Below, in pieces: positions 9,207 to 17,688 of a DNA stretch of 64,000 nt. Both the position numbers and the translations under genes were made by a program. The stretch's first letter is position 1, and every line of letters starts with the position of its first letter. Origin of the DNA: VRUE01 sp963702175 (GTDB lineage: Bacteria; Actinomycetota; Thermoleophilia; Solirubrobacterales; 70-9); assembly GCA_963702175.1 (NCBI GenBank), contig OY969721.1:930001-994000 (forward strand). Direction: 5' to 3'. The notes under the pieces are model-generated. The model was not told the origin of the DNA. It saw only the letters and a program-made list of their open reading frames with translations, and made no database searches.

Positions 9207-10063
9207 TCGCCGTTCTCCGAGGTGAGCGAGAGGTAGATCTCCTCGAGGTTGGGCCGGGTGACTTCCAGGCCGTCGAGCTCGAGTCCCTGCTCAACCGCGC
9301 GCCCGGTCAGCTCGTGCAGGGTCTCGACCGGGGTCCGGGTCTGCACCGAGACCTCCTCGCCGTCGAGCCGGTAGCTGATCGTCGTCGGCAGGCTCTCGCG
9401 ATTGCCGAGGTCGGCGGGCGTCCCGGCGGCGACGATCCGCCCCCCGGCGAGGATCGCGACCCGGTCGGCGAGGCGCTGCGCCTCGTCCATGTAATGGGTG
9501 GTGAGCAGGACCGTCTTGCCCAGATCCCGCAGGCCAGCGATCGTCTCCCAGGCCTGGCGCCGGGCCGAGGGGTCGAAGCCGGTCGTCGGCTCGTCGAGGA
9601 AGAGCAGCTCGGGATCGCCGATCAGCGCCATCCCCACGTCGAGCCGGCGCTGCTGGCCGCCGGAGAGCCGACTGGCGCGCTCGTCGGCCTTGCCCTCGAG
9701 ACCGACGAGGGTGATCGTCTCCTCGATCGGCCGCGGCTTCGCGTAGTAGCCGGCGTAGAGGGCGAGCGACTCGCGCACGGTCAGGTATGGGTCAGGACGG
9801 CTGCCCTGGAGGACGATGCCGATCCGCTCGCGCCAGGCGCGGCCGGCGCGCCGTGGGTCCTCGCCCAGCACTGCGACCTGGCCGGCGCTGGCCTCGCGGT
9901 ATCCCTCGAGGATCTCGACCGTCGTCGTCTTCCCCGCTCCGTTTGGTCCGAGCAGGGCGAAAACCTCGCCCGGCTGGACCTCGAGGTCGATCCCGCGGAC
10001 GGCTTCGACCTCGCCATAGCTCTTGCGCAGGCCCCTTATGGAGATGACGGGGTTGGAGTCCAT
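9203..10063 (-). CDS. ABC exporter ATP-binding protein (DrrA/CcmA-like)
   Basis: A 286-aa ATPase with Walker A LLGPNGAGKTTT, Q-loop GIVLQGSRPD, signature SRLSGGQQRR, Walker B LLFLDEPTTGFDP and switch His in LLTTHYMDEA. The C-terminal 60 residues (EVTRPNLEEIYLSLTSENGE) are the usual DrrA-type tail. It energises the permease encoded by the overlapping downstream gene. Upstream lies a 400-base gene-free block full of palindromes. Confidence 0.9.
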   Translation of the reverse strand: MDSNPVISIRGLRKSYGEVEAVRGIDLEVQPGEVFALLGPNGAGKTTTVEILEGYREASAGQVAVLGEDPRRAGRAWRERIGIVLQGSRPDPYLTVRESLALYAGYYAKPRPIEETITLVGLEGKADERASRLSGGQQRRLDVGMALIGDPELLFLDEPTTGFDPSARRQAWETIAGLRDLGKTVLLTTHYMDEAQRLADRVAILAGGRIVAAGTPADLGNRESLPTTISYRLDGEEVSVQTRTPVETLHELTGRAVEQGLELDGLEVTRPNLEEIYLSLTSENGE

Positions 10064-10110
10064 TCAGATCTACCCCACGCACGCCTGGCGGCGGCGGACA
10101 CGGCGCGGTG

Positions 10111-10364
10111 CGGCGTCCTCAGTCGGCCGAATAGCGCTGCTCATGAGTATCCGGTTGACTCCGGTTGGCGCCCAAATGAGCCGGTCAAGGCCCGCTGAGG
10201 CGGCCCCGGCACCCGCAGCCGACATTGACCCCACTCTGGTGGGGTAAAAGTCGGCTGCGCCAGAGCACCGGTTGGGTCTGGAGGCCCGAGTTGCGTTTCG
10301 GTGGGAGCAGCCTGAGCGAACCGGATACTCATGAGCTCTGCTATTCGGCCTCCCTGCGTCCTTG
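10111..10364. repeat. Large nested palindrome, repeat family D copy 1
   Basis: The 401-base gap between the ABC ATPase and rapZ has no credible gene. Its core is an inverted repeat with 32-base arms (10125-10156 and 10319-10350) that match at 29 positions and would fold into one very long hairpin of 226 bases. Flanking it are cggcgtcctcagtcg (10111-10125) and ctccctgcgtccttg (10350-10364). Both flanks recur, in the same order, at 21253-21267 and 21290-21304. A member of family C sits inside the loop at 10215-10258. Confidence 0.75.
10215..10258. repeat. Palindromic repeat family C, copy 1
   Basis: A compact hairpin. Outer arms gcagccgac (10215-10223) and gtcggctgc (10250-10258) and inner arms accccac (10228-10234) and gtggggt (10239-10245) are perfect, around a four-base loop tctg. 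The core resembles 55673-55714, sharing ccgac, ttgacccc, ctct, aaagtcgg and tgcgc in the same order. Confidence 0.65.
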
Positions 10365-10411
10365 CCCCGCTTGGTCCGGCGCTCGCCAGCCGCACACGGG
10401 GTATATCTGAA

Positions 10412-10435
10412 GGGACTCTCGGGCACGGGAGTCCC
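10412..10435 (-). terminator. Hairpin downstream of rapZ
   Basis: Arms gggactc (10412-10418) and gagtccc (10429-10435) form a short GC-rich stem about 30 bases past the rapZ stop. On the minus strand only a weak T-containing stretch follows, so termination is plausible but not strong. Confidence 0.4.
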
Positions 10436-10464
10436 GATTCTATGGAGGGGTGGCCGAGGGGTCC

Positions 10465-11391
10465 TCAGTCGAGTTCGGCGTCGCGGTGCTTCACCCGCAC
10501 CACGACGTCGTCGCGGCCCTCGAGGTCGCAGCGAATCCGGTCGGCGACGGTGATCGAGCGGTGGCGGCCGCCGGTGCAGCCGACCGCGATCGTCAGGTGG
10601 CTCTTGCCCTCCGCCACGTAGGCGGGCAGGAGGAACTCGAGCAGCGGCAGCAAGCGGCCGTAGAACTCGCCGGCCAGGGTGCCAGCCTCGACGTACTCGC
10701 GGACCGCGAGGTCGAGCCCGGTCAGCGGGCGCAGCTCGTCGACGTAGTGGGGGTTGGGCAGGAAGCGCACGTCGAGGGTCAGGTCGGCGTCGTGCGGCGG
10801 CCCGTTCTTGAAGCCGAAGGTGAGCAGGGTCAGGGCCAGCTTGCCGCTCTCGTCGCGGCCGAGCATCTCCTCGGCGATGCGGCGGCGCAGCATGCCGCTG
10901 GTCAGGTCGCCCGTGTCCATGACAACGTCGGCGCGCTCGCGCAGCGGCGCCAGCAGCTCTCGCTCGGCGCGGATCCCGTCGACGATCCGACCCTCGGGGG
11001 CGAGCGGGTGTCGCCGACGCGTCTCCTTGTAGCGGTCGACCAGCGTCTCCTCATCGGCCTCGAGGAAGAGCACCTTCGGTTTCAGTCCGTCACTCTGGAG
11101 CTCGTCGAGGACCTGGAGCAGCTCGTCGAAGTAGTCGCCGCCGCGCACGTCGGAGACGACCGCGGCGCGCTCGACGCCGCTGCCGTCGTGGCGGAAGAGC
11201 TCGCCGAGGCTGCCGATCATCCGCGGCGGCAGGTTGTCGACGCAGAAGTAGCCACCGTCCTCGAAGGCGGCGATCGCCTCCGACTTGCCGGCACCCGAGT
11301 GGCCGGTGATCAGGACCAGGGTCACGTTGCTGCCTGGAGCGTGGCCATCCCTGCCCTTGCCGCCCGCCATCGTTCGCTCCGCTCGCGCCAT
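10465..11391 (-). CDS. rapZ: RNase adapter/nucleotide-binding protein RapZ (YvcJ)
   Basis: A 308-aa P-loop protein. Walker A is ITGHSGAGKS (28-37), followed by the family signature YFCVDNLPP. The C-terminal domain shows LLTFGFKNGPP, DVRFLPNPHY and the highly conserved VGCTGGRHRS. In Enterobacteria RapZ controls GlmS mRNA decay; in Gram-positives the function is less clear. Its start overlaps the uvrC stop (TGATG). In most actinobacteria yvcK and whiA come next; here palindromes and an ABC exporter follow. Confidence 0.93.
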   Translation of the reverse strand: MARAERTMAGGKGRDGHAPGSNVTLVLITGHSGAGKSEAIAAFEDGGYFCVDNLPPRMIGSLGELFRHDGSGVERAAVVSDVRGGDYFDELLQVLDELQSDGLKPKVLFLEADEETLVDRYKETRRRHPLAPEGRIVDGIRAERELLAPLRERADVVMDTGDLTSGMLRRRIAEEMLGRDESGKLALTLLTFGFKNGPPHDADLTLDVRFLPNPHYVDELRPLTGLDLAVREYVEAGTLAGEFYGRLLPLLEFLLPAYVAEGKSHLTIAVGCTGGRHRSITVADRIRCDLEGRDDVVVRVKHRDAELD

Positions 11392-13265
11392 CAGCCCGTC
11401 CTGTTGAGCTGCTCGTGGATCTCGCGGGCGACCTTGCCGGGCACCCCGGGCACCGCCTCCAGCTCCTCACGGCTGGCCGCCACCAGCCGCTCCGGCGAGC
11501 CGAAGTGCTGAAGCAGTGCCCGCTTGCGCACCGGGCCGATGCCCTTCAGGTCATCGAGCACCGAGCCGGTCATTGCTCGGTCGCGGCGGCCGCGGTGGTG
11601 GTCGATCGCGAAGCGGTGGGCCTCGTCGCGGACGCGCTGCAACAGCTTCGAGGCCTCGGAGTCAGCCGCCAGGTCGAGCGGCGCCGCGCGCCCGGGCACG
11701 TAGACCTCCTCCAGCTTCTTCGCCAGCCCGATCACGGTGACGCCGCGCTCGACGAAGGGGCGCAGGACGCGCATCCCAGCCGAGAGTTGCCCCTTGCCAC
11801 CGTCGATCACGACCAGGGACGGCAACGAGGCGAAGCTGGCGTCGCGCTTGCCGTCGTGAGGAGAGAGGTCGACCTGTTCGAGGTAGCGATTCATCCGCCG
11901 TGTGAGCACCTCTTCCATCGAAGCGAAGTCGTCGGAGCCGTTGCTGCGCTCGCCCCGCACACGGAAGCGGCGGTAGTCGGCCTTCTTTGTCGCACCCCCC
12001 TCGAACACGACCATCGAGGCGACGGTGTGGTCGCCGCCAAGGTTGGAGATGTCGAAGCCCTCGATGCGGACCGGCAGCTCCTCCATCCCGAGCGCGTCGC
12101 GCAGGGTCGCCAGCGACTCGACCCGGCGCTGGCGGCGGTGCTCGCGGCGCAGCCGGTCCTGGTCCAGGGCGAGGCGGGCGTTGCGCTCGGCCAGCTCGCG
12201 CAGGCGGCGCTTGTCGCCGCGCTCGGCGACGCGGATCTCGACCGGGGCGCCGCGCCGCTCGCTCAGCGCCGCAGCGAGCAGCTCGACGCGGTTGCGTAGG
12301 TAGGGGCCGACGACGATCGTCCGTGGCACCGCAGGCGAGGCCGAGTAGTACTGGCCGATGAACTCCTCGGCGACCTCGGCGGGCTCGCGCTCGGCCTGGT
12401 TGTCGAGGTAGAAGCTCTGGCGCTCGGCGAGGATGCCGTCGCGCACCTGGAAGACCTGGGCGTTGGCGTCGACGCCCTCCGCGGCGACGCCAATCAGGTC
12501 GATCGCCCCGACCGAGCCGCCGGCAACCCGCTGGCGCTCGAACAGCGACTGGATCGCTTGCAGGCGGTCGCGGTGCACGGCGGCGCGCTCGAACTCCCGC
12601 GCCTCCGCCGCCACCTCCATCTTCGCCTGCTCGTCCGCCTCCACCTGGCGGTAGCGACCGGAGAGGAAGTCGACGATCGCATCGATGTTGCGACGGTACT
12701 CGTCCTGGGTGACGTAACCCACGCAGGGTGCCCCGCAGCGCTTGATGTAGTGGTCGAGGCAGGGGCTGCCGGAGCGGCGGCCGGGCTCGGCCCCCTCGCA
12801 GGTGCGGAACTGGAACAGCTTGCCGAGCAGGTCGAGTGTCTCGCGCACCCGCTTGGCGCTCGAGAAGGGGCCGAAGTAAGCGCGGCCGGAGCGGTGCTTC
12901 TCGCGGGTGAAGTAGACCCGCGGGTACTCCTCGTCGAGGCTGACGCAGACATATGGATAGGACTTGTCGTCGCGCAAGCGGATGTTGAAGCGCGGCCGGT
13001 GGCGCTTGATGAAGCTCTGCTCGGCGAGAAGCGCCTCCGCCTCGTTGGCGGTGACGAGGCACTCGATGTGGTCGACCCGCGAGGTGAGGCGGGTCTCACC
13101 ACCGGAGAAGTGGGAGGCGACGCGCTTGCGGATCGAGCGCGCCTTGCCGACGTAGAGGATCTCGCCGTCGGTGCCGTGGAAGAGGTAGACGCCAGGCGAG
13201 TCGGGAAGCTCGCGGCGCTGCTGGGCAATCCGCTCGGAGCTCGTCAGGTCGTCGCCGCCGTTCAC
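11391..13265 (-). CDS. uvrC: UvrABC excinuclease subunit C
   Basis: A complete 624-aa protein that makes both incisions in nucleotide-excision repair. Residues of about 20-95 are the GIY-YIG nuclease (PGVYLFHGTDGEILYVGKA). A Cys-rich segment with CLDHYIKRCGAPC follows. The UVR motif is in the region around residue 205-240. The C-terminal RNase-H-like nuclease shows EGFDISNLGG and VVIDGGKGQL. Tandem HhH motifs close the protein (LKGIGPVRKRALLQHFGS, LEAVPGVPGKVA). Divergent from the enoyl-CoA hydratase with a 94-base gap. Confidence 0.97.
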   Translation of the reverse strand: MNGGDDLTSSERIAQQRRELPDSPGVYLFHGTDGEILYVGKARSIRKRVASHFSGGETRLTSRVDHIECLVTANEAEALLAEQSFIKRHRPRFNIRLRDDKSYPYVCVSLDEEYPRVYFTREKHRSGRAYFGPFSSAKRVRETLDLLGKLFQFRTCEGAEPGRRSGSPCLDHYIKRCGAPCVGYVTQDEYRRNIDAIVDFLSGRYRQVEADEQAKMEVAAEAREFERAAVHRDRLQAIQSLFERQRVAGGSVGAIDLIGVAAEGVDANAQVFQVRDGILAERQSFYLDNQAEREPAEVAEEFIGQYYSASPAVPRTIVVGPYLRNRVELLAAALSERRGAPVEIRVAERGDKRRLRELAERNARLALDQDRLRREHRRQRRVESLATLRDALGMEELPVRIEGFDISNLGGDHTVASMVVFEGGATKKADYRRFRVRGERSNGSDDFASMEEVLTRRMNRYLEQVDLSPHDGKRDASFASLPSLVVIDGGKGQLSAGMRVLRPFVERGVTVIGLAKKLEEVYVPGRAAPLDLAADSEASKLLQRVRDEAHRFAIDHHRGRRDRAMTGSVLDDLKGIGPVRKRALLQHFGSPERLVAASREELEAVPGVPGKVAREIHEQLNRTG

Positions 13266-13308
13266 AGGTCAAAGAGTAGGCTCCTGGCCAGCCGGCCAAC
13301 CGAGACGA

Positions 13309-13347
13309 CTGTCGACTTTCATCCGCTATGCGAGCGAAAGTCGACAG
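13309..13347. promoter_or_regulatory. Inverted repeat between divergent uvrC and enoyl-CoA hydratase genes
   Basis: Perfect 12-base arms ctgtcgactttc (13309-13320) and gaaagtcgacag (13336-13347) are separated by 15 bases. It ends 12 bases before the ATG at 13360 and lies about 45 bases upstream of uvrC, so it could be an operator for either gene or a hairpin in the hydratase leader. Confidence 0.5.
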
Positions 13348-13359
13348 GGAGAGAGCAGA

Positions 13360-14172
13360 ATGACTAACCCACCCGAGCTGAGCACGCTGCGAATCGAGAT
13401 CGACGGCGACATCGGCACCCTCACCCTCGACCGCCCCGATGCCTTCAACGCAATGAGCCCGGAGATGATCGGAGAGATGACGGTCGCCTTCGCCTGGCTC
13501 GCCGACCAGGCGCCGCTGCGGGCGTTGATCATTACCGGCTCCGGCAAGGCCTTCTGCGCCGGCGGCGACGTCAACTGGTTCAAAACCGGGGTCGAAGACG
13601 ACTCGATCAACCTGCCCGCGCAGGTGCGACGTGGCGCCGAGGCGCTGCACACGGCGATCGTCGACCTGCGGCGGATCCCCTACCCGGTGATCGCCGCGGT
13701 CAACGGGCCGGCCGCCGGCGCCGGCTTCTCGCTGGCGCTTGCCTGCGACGTCAGGATCTCCTCCGAAGCGGCCTTCTTCGCCTGCGCCTATGGGCGGATC
13801 GGCGCCTCCCCGGACGGCGGCATGACCTACTTCCTCCCGCGCGTGGTCGGCCCAAGCCGGGCGCTGGAAATCCTCCTCAACGACCCCAACATGAGCGCCC
13901 AGGACGCACTGGCCGAGCGCCTCGTCGCCGAGGTCGTCGCCCCCGACGAGCTGATGGACCGGGCGCAGGCAAAGGCCGAGAAGCTGGCGGCCAAGGCTCC
14001 CCACTACGTGCGGATGGCGAAGCAGCTCTGCGGCCAGAGCATCGAGAACAGCCTTACCGAGCACCTGCAACTGGAGCGGCACGGGATCGCCGACAGCATG
14101 GCCACCGAGGACCTGCGGGCCGGCGTCACTGCCTTCTTTGGCGGCGAGAAACCCGAGTTCGCCGGCCGCTGA
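13360..14172 (+). CDS. Enoyl-CoA hydratase/isomerase family protein
   Basis: A 270-aa crotonase-fold protein. The oxyanion-hole segments are GSGKAFCAGGDVNWF and VNGPAAGAGFSLALACD. The first catalytic Glu of true hydratases falls in ASPDGGMTYFLPR, where the usual Glu is replaced by Asp-Gly, as in many isomerase-like members. It acts on CoA thioesters in fatty-acid or amino-acid breakdown. A purine-rich stretch (gggagagagc) stands before ATG 13360. An inverted repeat lies in the promoter. Confidence 0.85.
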   Translation: MTNPPELSTLRIEIDGDIGTLTLDRPDAFNAMSPEMIGEMTVAFAWLADQAPLRALIITGSGKAFCAGGDVNWFKTGVEDDSINLPAQVRRGAEALHTAIVDLRRIPYPVIAAVNGPAAGAGFSLALACDVRISSEAAFFACAYGRIGASPDGGMTYFLPRVVGPSRALEILLNDPNMSAQDALAERLVAEVVAPDELMDRAQAKAEKLAAKAPHYVRMAKQLCGQSIENSLTEHLQLERHGIADSMATEDLRAGVTAFFGGEKPEFAGR

Positions 14173-14218
14173 GCGGTACAGTCCCGTTGAGGCTCTCCCC
14201 CGAGGAAAGGAACCCAGC

Positions 14219-14689
14219 ATGAAGAAGGTTGCCGCACTTCTCGCCCTCGCCCTCGCCGCCTTCGCGCTCGTCGCCTGCGGCGATGATGACGACGATGGGG
14301 GCACGACCACGACAAGCGACAACGGGGCCGAAACCACCACGGAAACCGGTGGTGGCGAAAAAGCCGCCGGTGGCGCGGGTGGCGGCGGCGGAGCCGGTGG
14401 CGGCACGGCGCTGAAATTCGAGGCCGACCCGAGCGGGGCGCTCGCCTACACGACGACCGAAGCCTCGACCGGAGCCGGCAAAGTGACGCTCGCGTTCGAC
14501 AACCCCCAGGCCGCACCGCATGACGTCGCGATCGAAGACTCCGGCGGCAAAACCGTCGGCCAGACCGACTTGATCACCGAGAGCTCGACCTCGACCACGG
14601 TGGACCTCAAACCCGGCGACTACACCTTCTACTGCTCCGTGCCCGGCCACCGCGAGGCCGGCATGGAAGGGACACTTACCGTCAACTGA
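14219..14689 (+). CDS. Cupredoxin-like lipoprotein 1
   Basis: A 156-aa protein. The ATG at 14219 follows gaggaaagg and gives a clean lipoprotein signal MKKVAALLALALAAFALVAC. Residues of about 25-65 are a Thr/Glu and Gly-rich linker. The C-terminal 95 residues are a type-1 copper domain with ligands His in APHDV and Cys, His and Met in YCSVPGHREAGMEGTL. It should sit on the outer membrane face and carry electrons or bind copper. A paralogue follows 48 bases downstream. Confidence 0.8.
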   Translation: MKKVAALLALALAAFALVACGDDDDDGGTTTTSDNGAETTTETGGGEKAAGGAGGGGGAGGGTALKFEADPSGALAYTTTEASTGAGKVTLAFDNPQAAPHDVAIEDSGGKTVGQTDLITESSTSTTVDLKPGDYTFYCSVPGHREAGMEGTLTVN

Positions 14690-14715
14690 TTACGCGGGAC
14701 ATACAGATTGGTCAC

Positions 14716-14736
14716 AACCAGTTAGAGTTTCTGGTT
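14716..14736 (+). promoter_or_regulatory. Hairpin just before the second cupredoxin gene
   Basis: aaccag (14716-14721) and ctggtt (14731-14736) pair around nine bases and end one base before ATG 14738. This would cover the ribosome-binding region, so it may limit translation. Confidence 0.35.
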
Positions 14737-14737
14737 C

Positions 14738-15157
14738 ATGGCCAATTCGCTTCAAAGGCTTCCGCTCGAGAGGGTAGTCGTGACGTTCGCAGTCATCCTC
14801 ACTGCTTCCCTGCTCGCCGCCTGCGGTGATGATGACGAGGCGGCGGGAGGCGACACCACCGCCATCACCGAGGGAACGGTGAGGATCAAGCCCGACCCCC
14901 GGGGCGAGCTTGCCTACATGCCATCAGAGGTCGCGGTCGTCGCCGGCAAAACGAAAATCGTGTTCGAGAACCCTCAGACCGAAATCCACGATCTCAACAT
15001 CGAAAACGCCAAAGGCAAAAGTGTCGGTCGGACTTTCCTACTCATTGAAGATGAGGACTCGATCGTCGCCAATCTCAAACCCGGCGAGTACACCTTCTAC
15101 TGCTCTGTGCAAGGTCACCGCAAAGGGGGAATGGAGGGAACGCTCACCGTCGAGTAA
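14738..15157 (+). CDS. Cupredoxin-like lipoprotein 2
   Basis: A 139-aa paralogue of the preceding gene. It has a lipoprotein signal with lipobox L-A-A-C, a shorter linker, and the same copper set: His in EIHDLNIE, then Cys, His and Met in YCSVQGHRKGGMEGTL. The pattern KPGEYTFYCSV is shared with copy 1. The pair looks like a tandem duplication with diverged linkers. It converges on the MaoC gene, three bases away. Confidence 0.78.
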   Translation: MANSLQRLPLERVVVTFAVILTASLLAACGDDDEAAGGDTTAITEGTVRIKPDPRGELAYMPSEVAVVAGKTKIVFENPQTEIHDLNIENAKGKSVGRTFLLIEDEDSIVANLKPGEYTFYCSVQGHRKGGMEGTLTVE

Positions 15158-15160
15158 TGC

Positions 15161-15634
15161 TCAGGCGGCGGGCGCCATCACGCGGGTGACGCTGTCGCCC
15201 ACGAAGCACGGCTTCTCATTGCCCTCGACCTCGAGGGTAAAGCGGGTGATTACTTGCCACCAACCGCCACCCTTGTCGTCCATCGAGACGACCTCGGCGC
15301 GGGCGCGGACTTTGGAGTCGACGGGCACCGGGGCGGGGAAGCGGATCTTGTCCCAGCCGTAGTTGACGCCGAGGGCGAAGCCGGTGGAGGAGATCATCTC
15401 CTTGCGGAAGCCGTCGACCAGCGAGAGGGTGAGGTTGCCATGGGCGATCGTCGTCCCGAACGGGCTCTCGTTCTTGGCCCGCTCGACGTCGACGTGGATC
15501 CACTGGTCGTCGCCGGAGAGCCTGGCGAAGGTGTCGATGTCCTCCTGGGTGACTGTGCGCCACTCGCTCGGCCCGATCTCCTGACCGAGCAGCGCCCGCA
15601 TCCCCTCGACTCCCTGTACCTCGACCGTCGCCAT
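15161..15634 (-). CDS. MaoC-like (R)-specific enoyl-CoA hydratase
   Basis: A 157-aa hot-dog fold protein. The hydratase motif is present as ARLSGDDQWIHVDVERAKNESPFGTTIAHG, with Asp and His in the catalytic spacing. It adds water to trans-2-enoyl-CoA in fatty-acid or polyester metabolism. The frame is open upstream, but ATG 15634 (MATVEVQGVEGMRALLG) matches the usual N-terminus and avoids overlap with the metzincin gene ending at 15664. Confidence 0.85.
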   Translation of the reverse strand: MATVEVQGVEGMRALLGQEIGPSEWRTVTQEDIDTFARLSGDDQWIHVDVERAKNESPFGTTIAHGNLTLSLVDGFRKEMISSTGFALGVNYGWDKIRFPAPVPVDSKVRARAEVVSMDDKGGGWWQVITRFTLEVEGNEKPCFVGDSVTRVMAPAA

Positions 15635-15663
15635 CGCGTCGCAGGCTACAACAGCGGTTTGCG

Positions 15664-17022
15664 CTACCGCGGCCCGATCTGGCCGCCGCTGGCGTAGTCG
15701 AGCGTGGGCCACTCGGGGCCGGTCGCCGGCAACACGGTCAGCTGGCCGTCGCCGTTGACGTCGGCGGCCACGGTCCCCGGATCGATCGTCGGCGACCCGC
15801 CCGGCGGCAGGAGCGATGGCGAGTTGCAATTCCAGTCGATTGGGCCGTCACCTGGCCAGGCGGAGCGGAATCCCCCGTTTGGCGGATTGTCAGCGGCGCA
15901 GAAGTGCTGGATGTAGAAGCGGTGCGCCTCTGGCGGCGCCGAGATCCCTGCTTCCTCGCTGAGATTGTTCTCGTCGATGGCCGGAAGACTGAAGCGCTGG
16001 TAATCAAGGATTTCAGTGAAGCCGTTGCCGGTGTCGGAAACGGCCAGCAGCGAGTTCATTGTGCTGATCCGGTTCGGCTGACCAGGGAAGGGATGATCGA
16101 GGCCGAGGTTGTGACCGAGCTCGTGCATCAGTATGTGCGCGAACGAAGGGCCATCGGTGAAGACCGTCATCCGCGTCCCGCGCAGCGTGCCGGTACCGGC
16201 TGCGTTTCCACCCTGGCCGCAGGTCGGCCCGAAGGCGGCGACGTGGAAGGTGCCGACCCGGCTCTCCGGCAGCTCTGCAACGCGGTTGAGCGTGCCGAAA
16301 TCCGGACACGGCCCGGCGTCGAAGGTCGGTGACCCCCCGAGGTTGTAGCTGCGGCTCGGACAGGAGATGCCGGCATCGATGTGGAGAGCGATTCCCGTCG
16401 TGCCGTCGGGATTGGGGACCGGGGCGTTCGCAAAGGCGGCGACGAGCGCGTCGAGCTCCGAGCACGACGTGCTCTGGCGCAGCGCCTCGCTCGCGTAATT
16501 GATCTGAACGAAGATGTCCTTGTGGTTGGGGTCGGCGCCGAGCGAGGCAACGCTAACCGGTGCGATAGAGGCCTGGGCGGTCGCTTTCCGCCGTTTGGCC
16601 GGTTTTTTCCTTTTCACGCATTTGCCGCGTTTCAGTACCCGGCCTTTCTTGCACCTGGGCACGCATTTGCCTTTGCGCAGCCGCTGTTTAGAGGTGCATC
16701 TCGACCCAGTCGGAGCCGACGTCAGCACCGGCGTCTCCCACGCGTAGGGGATGCCGTCGCCGTCCGCATCGCTCATATCGGGCGCCGGAGCGGCCGACGC
16801 CGGCAGTTTCGGCTTCGTTTTGGCTTTCGGCTTGGTCACGCATTTGCCTTTGCGCAGCCGCTGCGTTTTCTTGCAAGCTTTTTTCTTGCCGGCCGAGGCG
16901 GCCCTCGCGGCATCCGGGTCCCCCGTGATGCCAGAGCCAGATGAGGCAAGGATCGCGATCCCCGCCGCGAGCGCGAACGCGCGGGCTCTGGAGGGACGAT
17001 GCGAACTCGAGGTCACAAACAC
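15664..17022 (-). CDS. Secreted metzincin-type zinc protease with basic Cys repeats
   Basis: A 452-aa secreted protein. A signal peptide (about 1-43) precedes a Lys/Arg-rich region that repeats RLRKGKCV, as in QRLRKGKCVTKPK, QRLRKGKCVPRCKKG and RVLKRGKCVKRKK. Between them is a calcium-loop-like DADGDGIPYAWE. The catalytic domain has the metzincin zinc motif HELGHNLGLDH and a Met-turn candidate ISTMNSLL. A dockerin-like ADVNGDGQLT lies near the end. The basic repeats may bind wall polymers. The MaoC gene follows after 29 bases. Confidence 0.8.
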   Translation of the reverse strand: MFVTSSSHRPSRARAFALAAGIAILASSGSGITGDPDAARAASAGKKKACKKTQRLRKGKCVTKPKAKTKPKLPASAAPAPDMSDADGDGIPYAWETPVLTSAPTGSRCTSKQRLRKGKCVPRCKKGRVLKRGKCVKRKKPAKRRKATAQASIAPVSVASLGADPNHKDIFVQINYASEALRQSTSCSELDALVAAFANAPVPNPDGTTGIALHIDAGISCPSRSYNLGGSPTFDAGPCPDFGTLNRVAELPESRVGTFHVAAFGPTCGQGGNAAGTGTLRGTRMTVFTDGPSFAHILMHELGHNLGLDHPFPGQPNRISTMNSLLAVSDTGNGFTEILDYQRFSLPAIDENNLSEEAGISAPPEAHRFYIQHFCAADNPPNGGFRSAWPGDGPIDWNCNSPSLLPPGGSPTIDPGTVAADVNGDGQLTVLPATGPEWPTLDYASGGQIGPR

Positions 17023-17031
17023 GGCGGAACT

Positions 17032-17460
17032 CTATGCGCCAGGACCGACACGACCGGAAGGTCGATCAACGACCAGCCGCAATGGCGCGTGGCGGGCAAT
17101 TGCGGCGAAATCGGAGTCCTCGCAGAGCAGCTCCGCGTCGTTGCGAATCGCGACCGCAGCGATCAGGCAGTCGGTGAGCTTGCGCGGGGTCTCGCCCCTA
17201 CTGCGGCAGAGCCGGTAAAGCTCGGCCGCGCTCTCGTAATCTGCCGGTCCTTCCACAGCGAGGAACTCGAGGCCGTAGAGCAGGCGGCGGAGGCGGTCTC
17301 GGTCGGCATCGTCGCGAGCGCCGGCCAGGATCTCCATCGCGATCACGTCCGTCCAGGCGAGGCCTGCCCCCTCCTGCAGCGCCGAGCGCAGCCGCAAGTG
17401 CGACGAGCTGCCAGTCGCGCGCAGGAACTCCACCCAGGCGGAGCTGTCGACGAGGATCAC
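17032..17460 (-). CDS. vapC: PIN-domain toxin VapC
   Basis: A 142-aa PIN-fold RNase with the acidic set intact: Asp5 in LVDSSAW, Glu43 in AMEILAG, Asp97 in KLTDCLIAA and Asp115/Asp117 in EDSDF. VapC toxins cut tRNA or rRNA when freed from VapB. The start overlaps the antitoxin stop by four bases, the normal coupled arrangement. Confidence 0.9.
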   Translation of the reverse strand: MILVDSSAWVEFLRATGSSSHLRLRSALQEGAGLAWTDVIAMEILAGARDDADRDRLRRLLYGLEFLAVEGPADYESAAELYRLCRSRGETPRKLTDCLIAAVAIRNDAELLCEDSDFAAIARHAPLRLVVDRPSGRVGPGA

Positions 17461-17669
17461 AGCTCGGGTATCTCCTGCCGAGAGCGAATCTCGTCGAGGT
17501 CGCCGCCCCAGCCCTGTCCCTCCGTCGCCAGCATCTCCTCACGGCTCATCTGCTCACCGACGAGCCTGCGCAAGGCGAGGTCGACGGCCTCGCGCTTGCT
17601 ACGCAGTCGGTACAGACGCATCGCCCGGCCCACCAACTGGTCGTCGATCTCGATGTTCGTTCGCGTCAT
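17457..17669 (-). CDS. vapB: VapB-type antitoxin
   Basis: A 70-aa protein. MTRTNIEIDDQLVGRAMRLYRLRSKREAVDLALRRLV is a ribbon-helix-helix DNA-binding domain, and the C-terminal third (EGQGWGGDLDEIRSRQE) is the toxin-wrapping tail. The start at ATG 17669 is chosen because the upstream frame covers the promoter and operator. Overlaps vapC by four bases. Confidence 0.88.
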   Translation of the reverse strand: MTRTNIEIDDQLVGRAMRLYRLRSKREAVDLALRRLVGEQMSREEMLATEGQGWGGDLDEIRSRQEIPEL

Positions 17670-17688
17670 TTCACCAGAATACACCAGA

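Noticed and set aside
15635..15829. Longer N-terminus for the MaoC gene
   Set aside because: Would overlap the metzincin gene and adds a basic low-complexity stretch; ATG 15634 matches the family.
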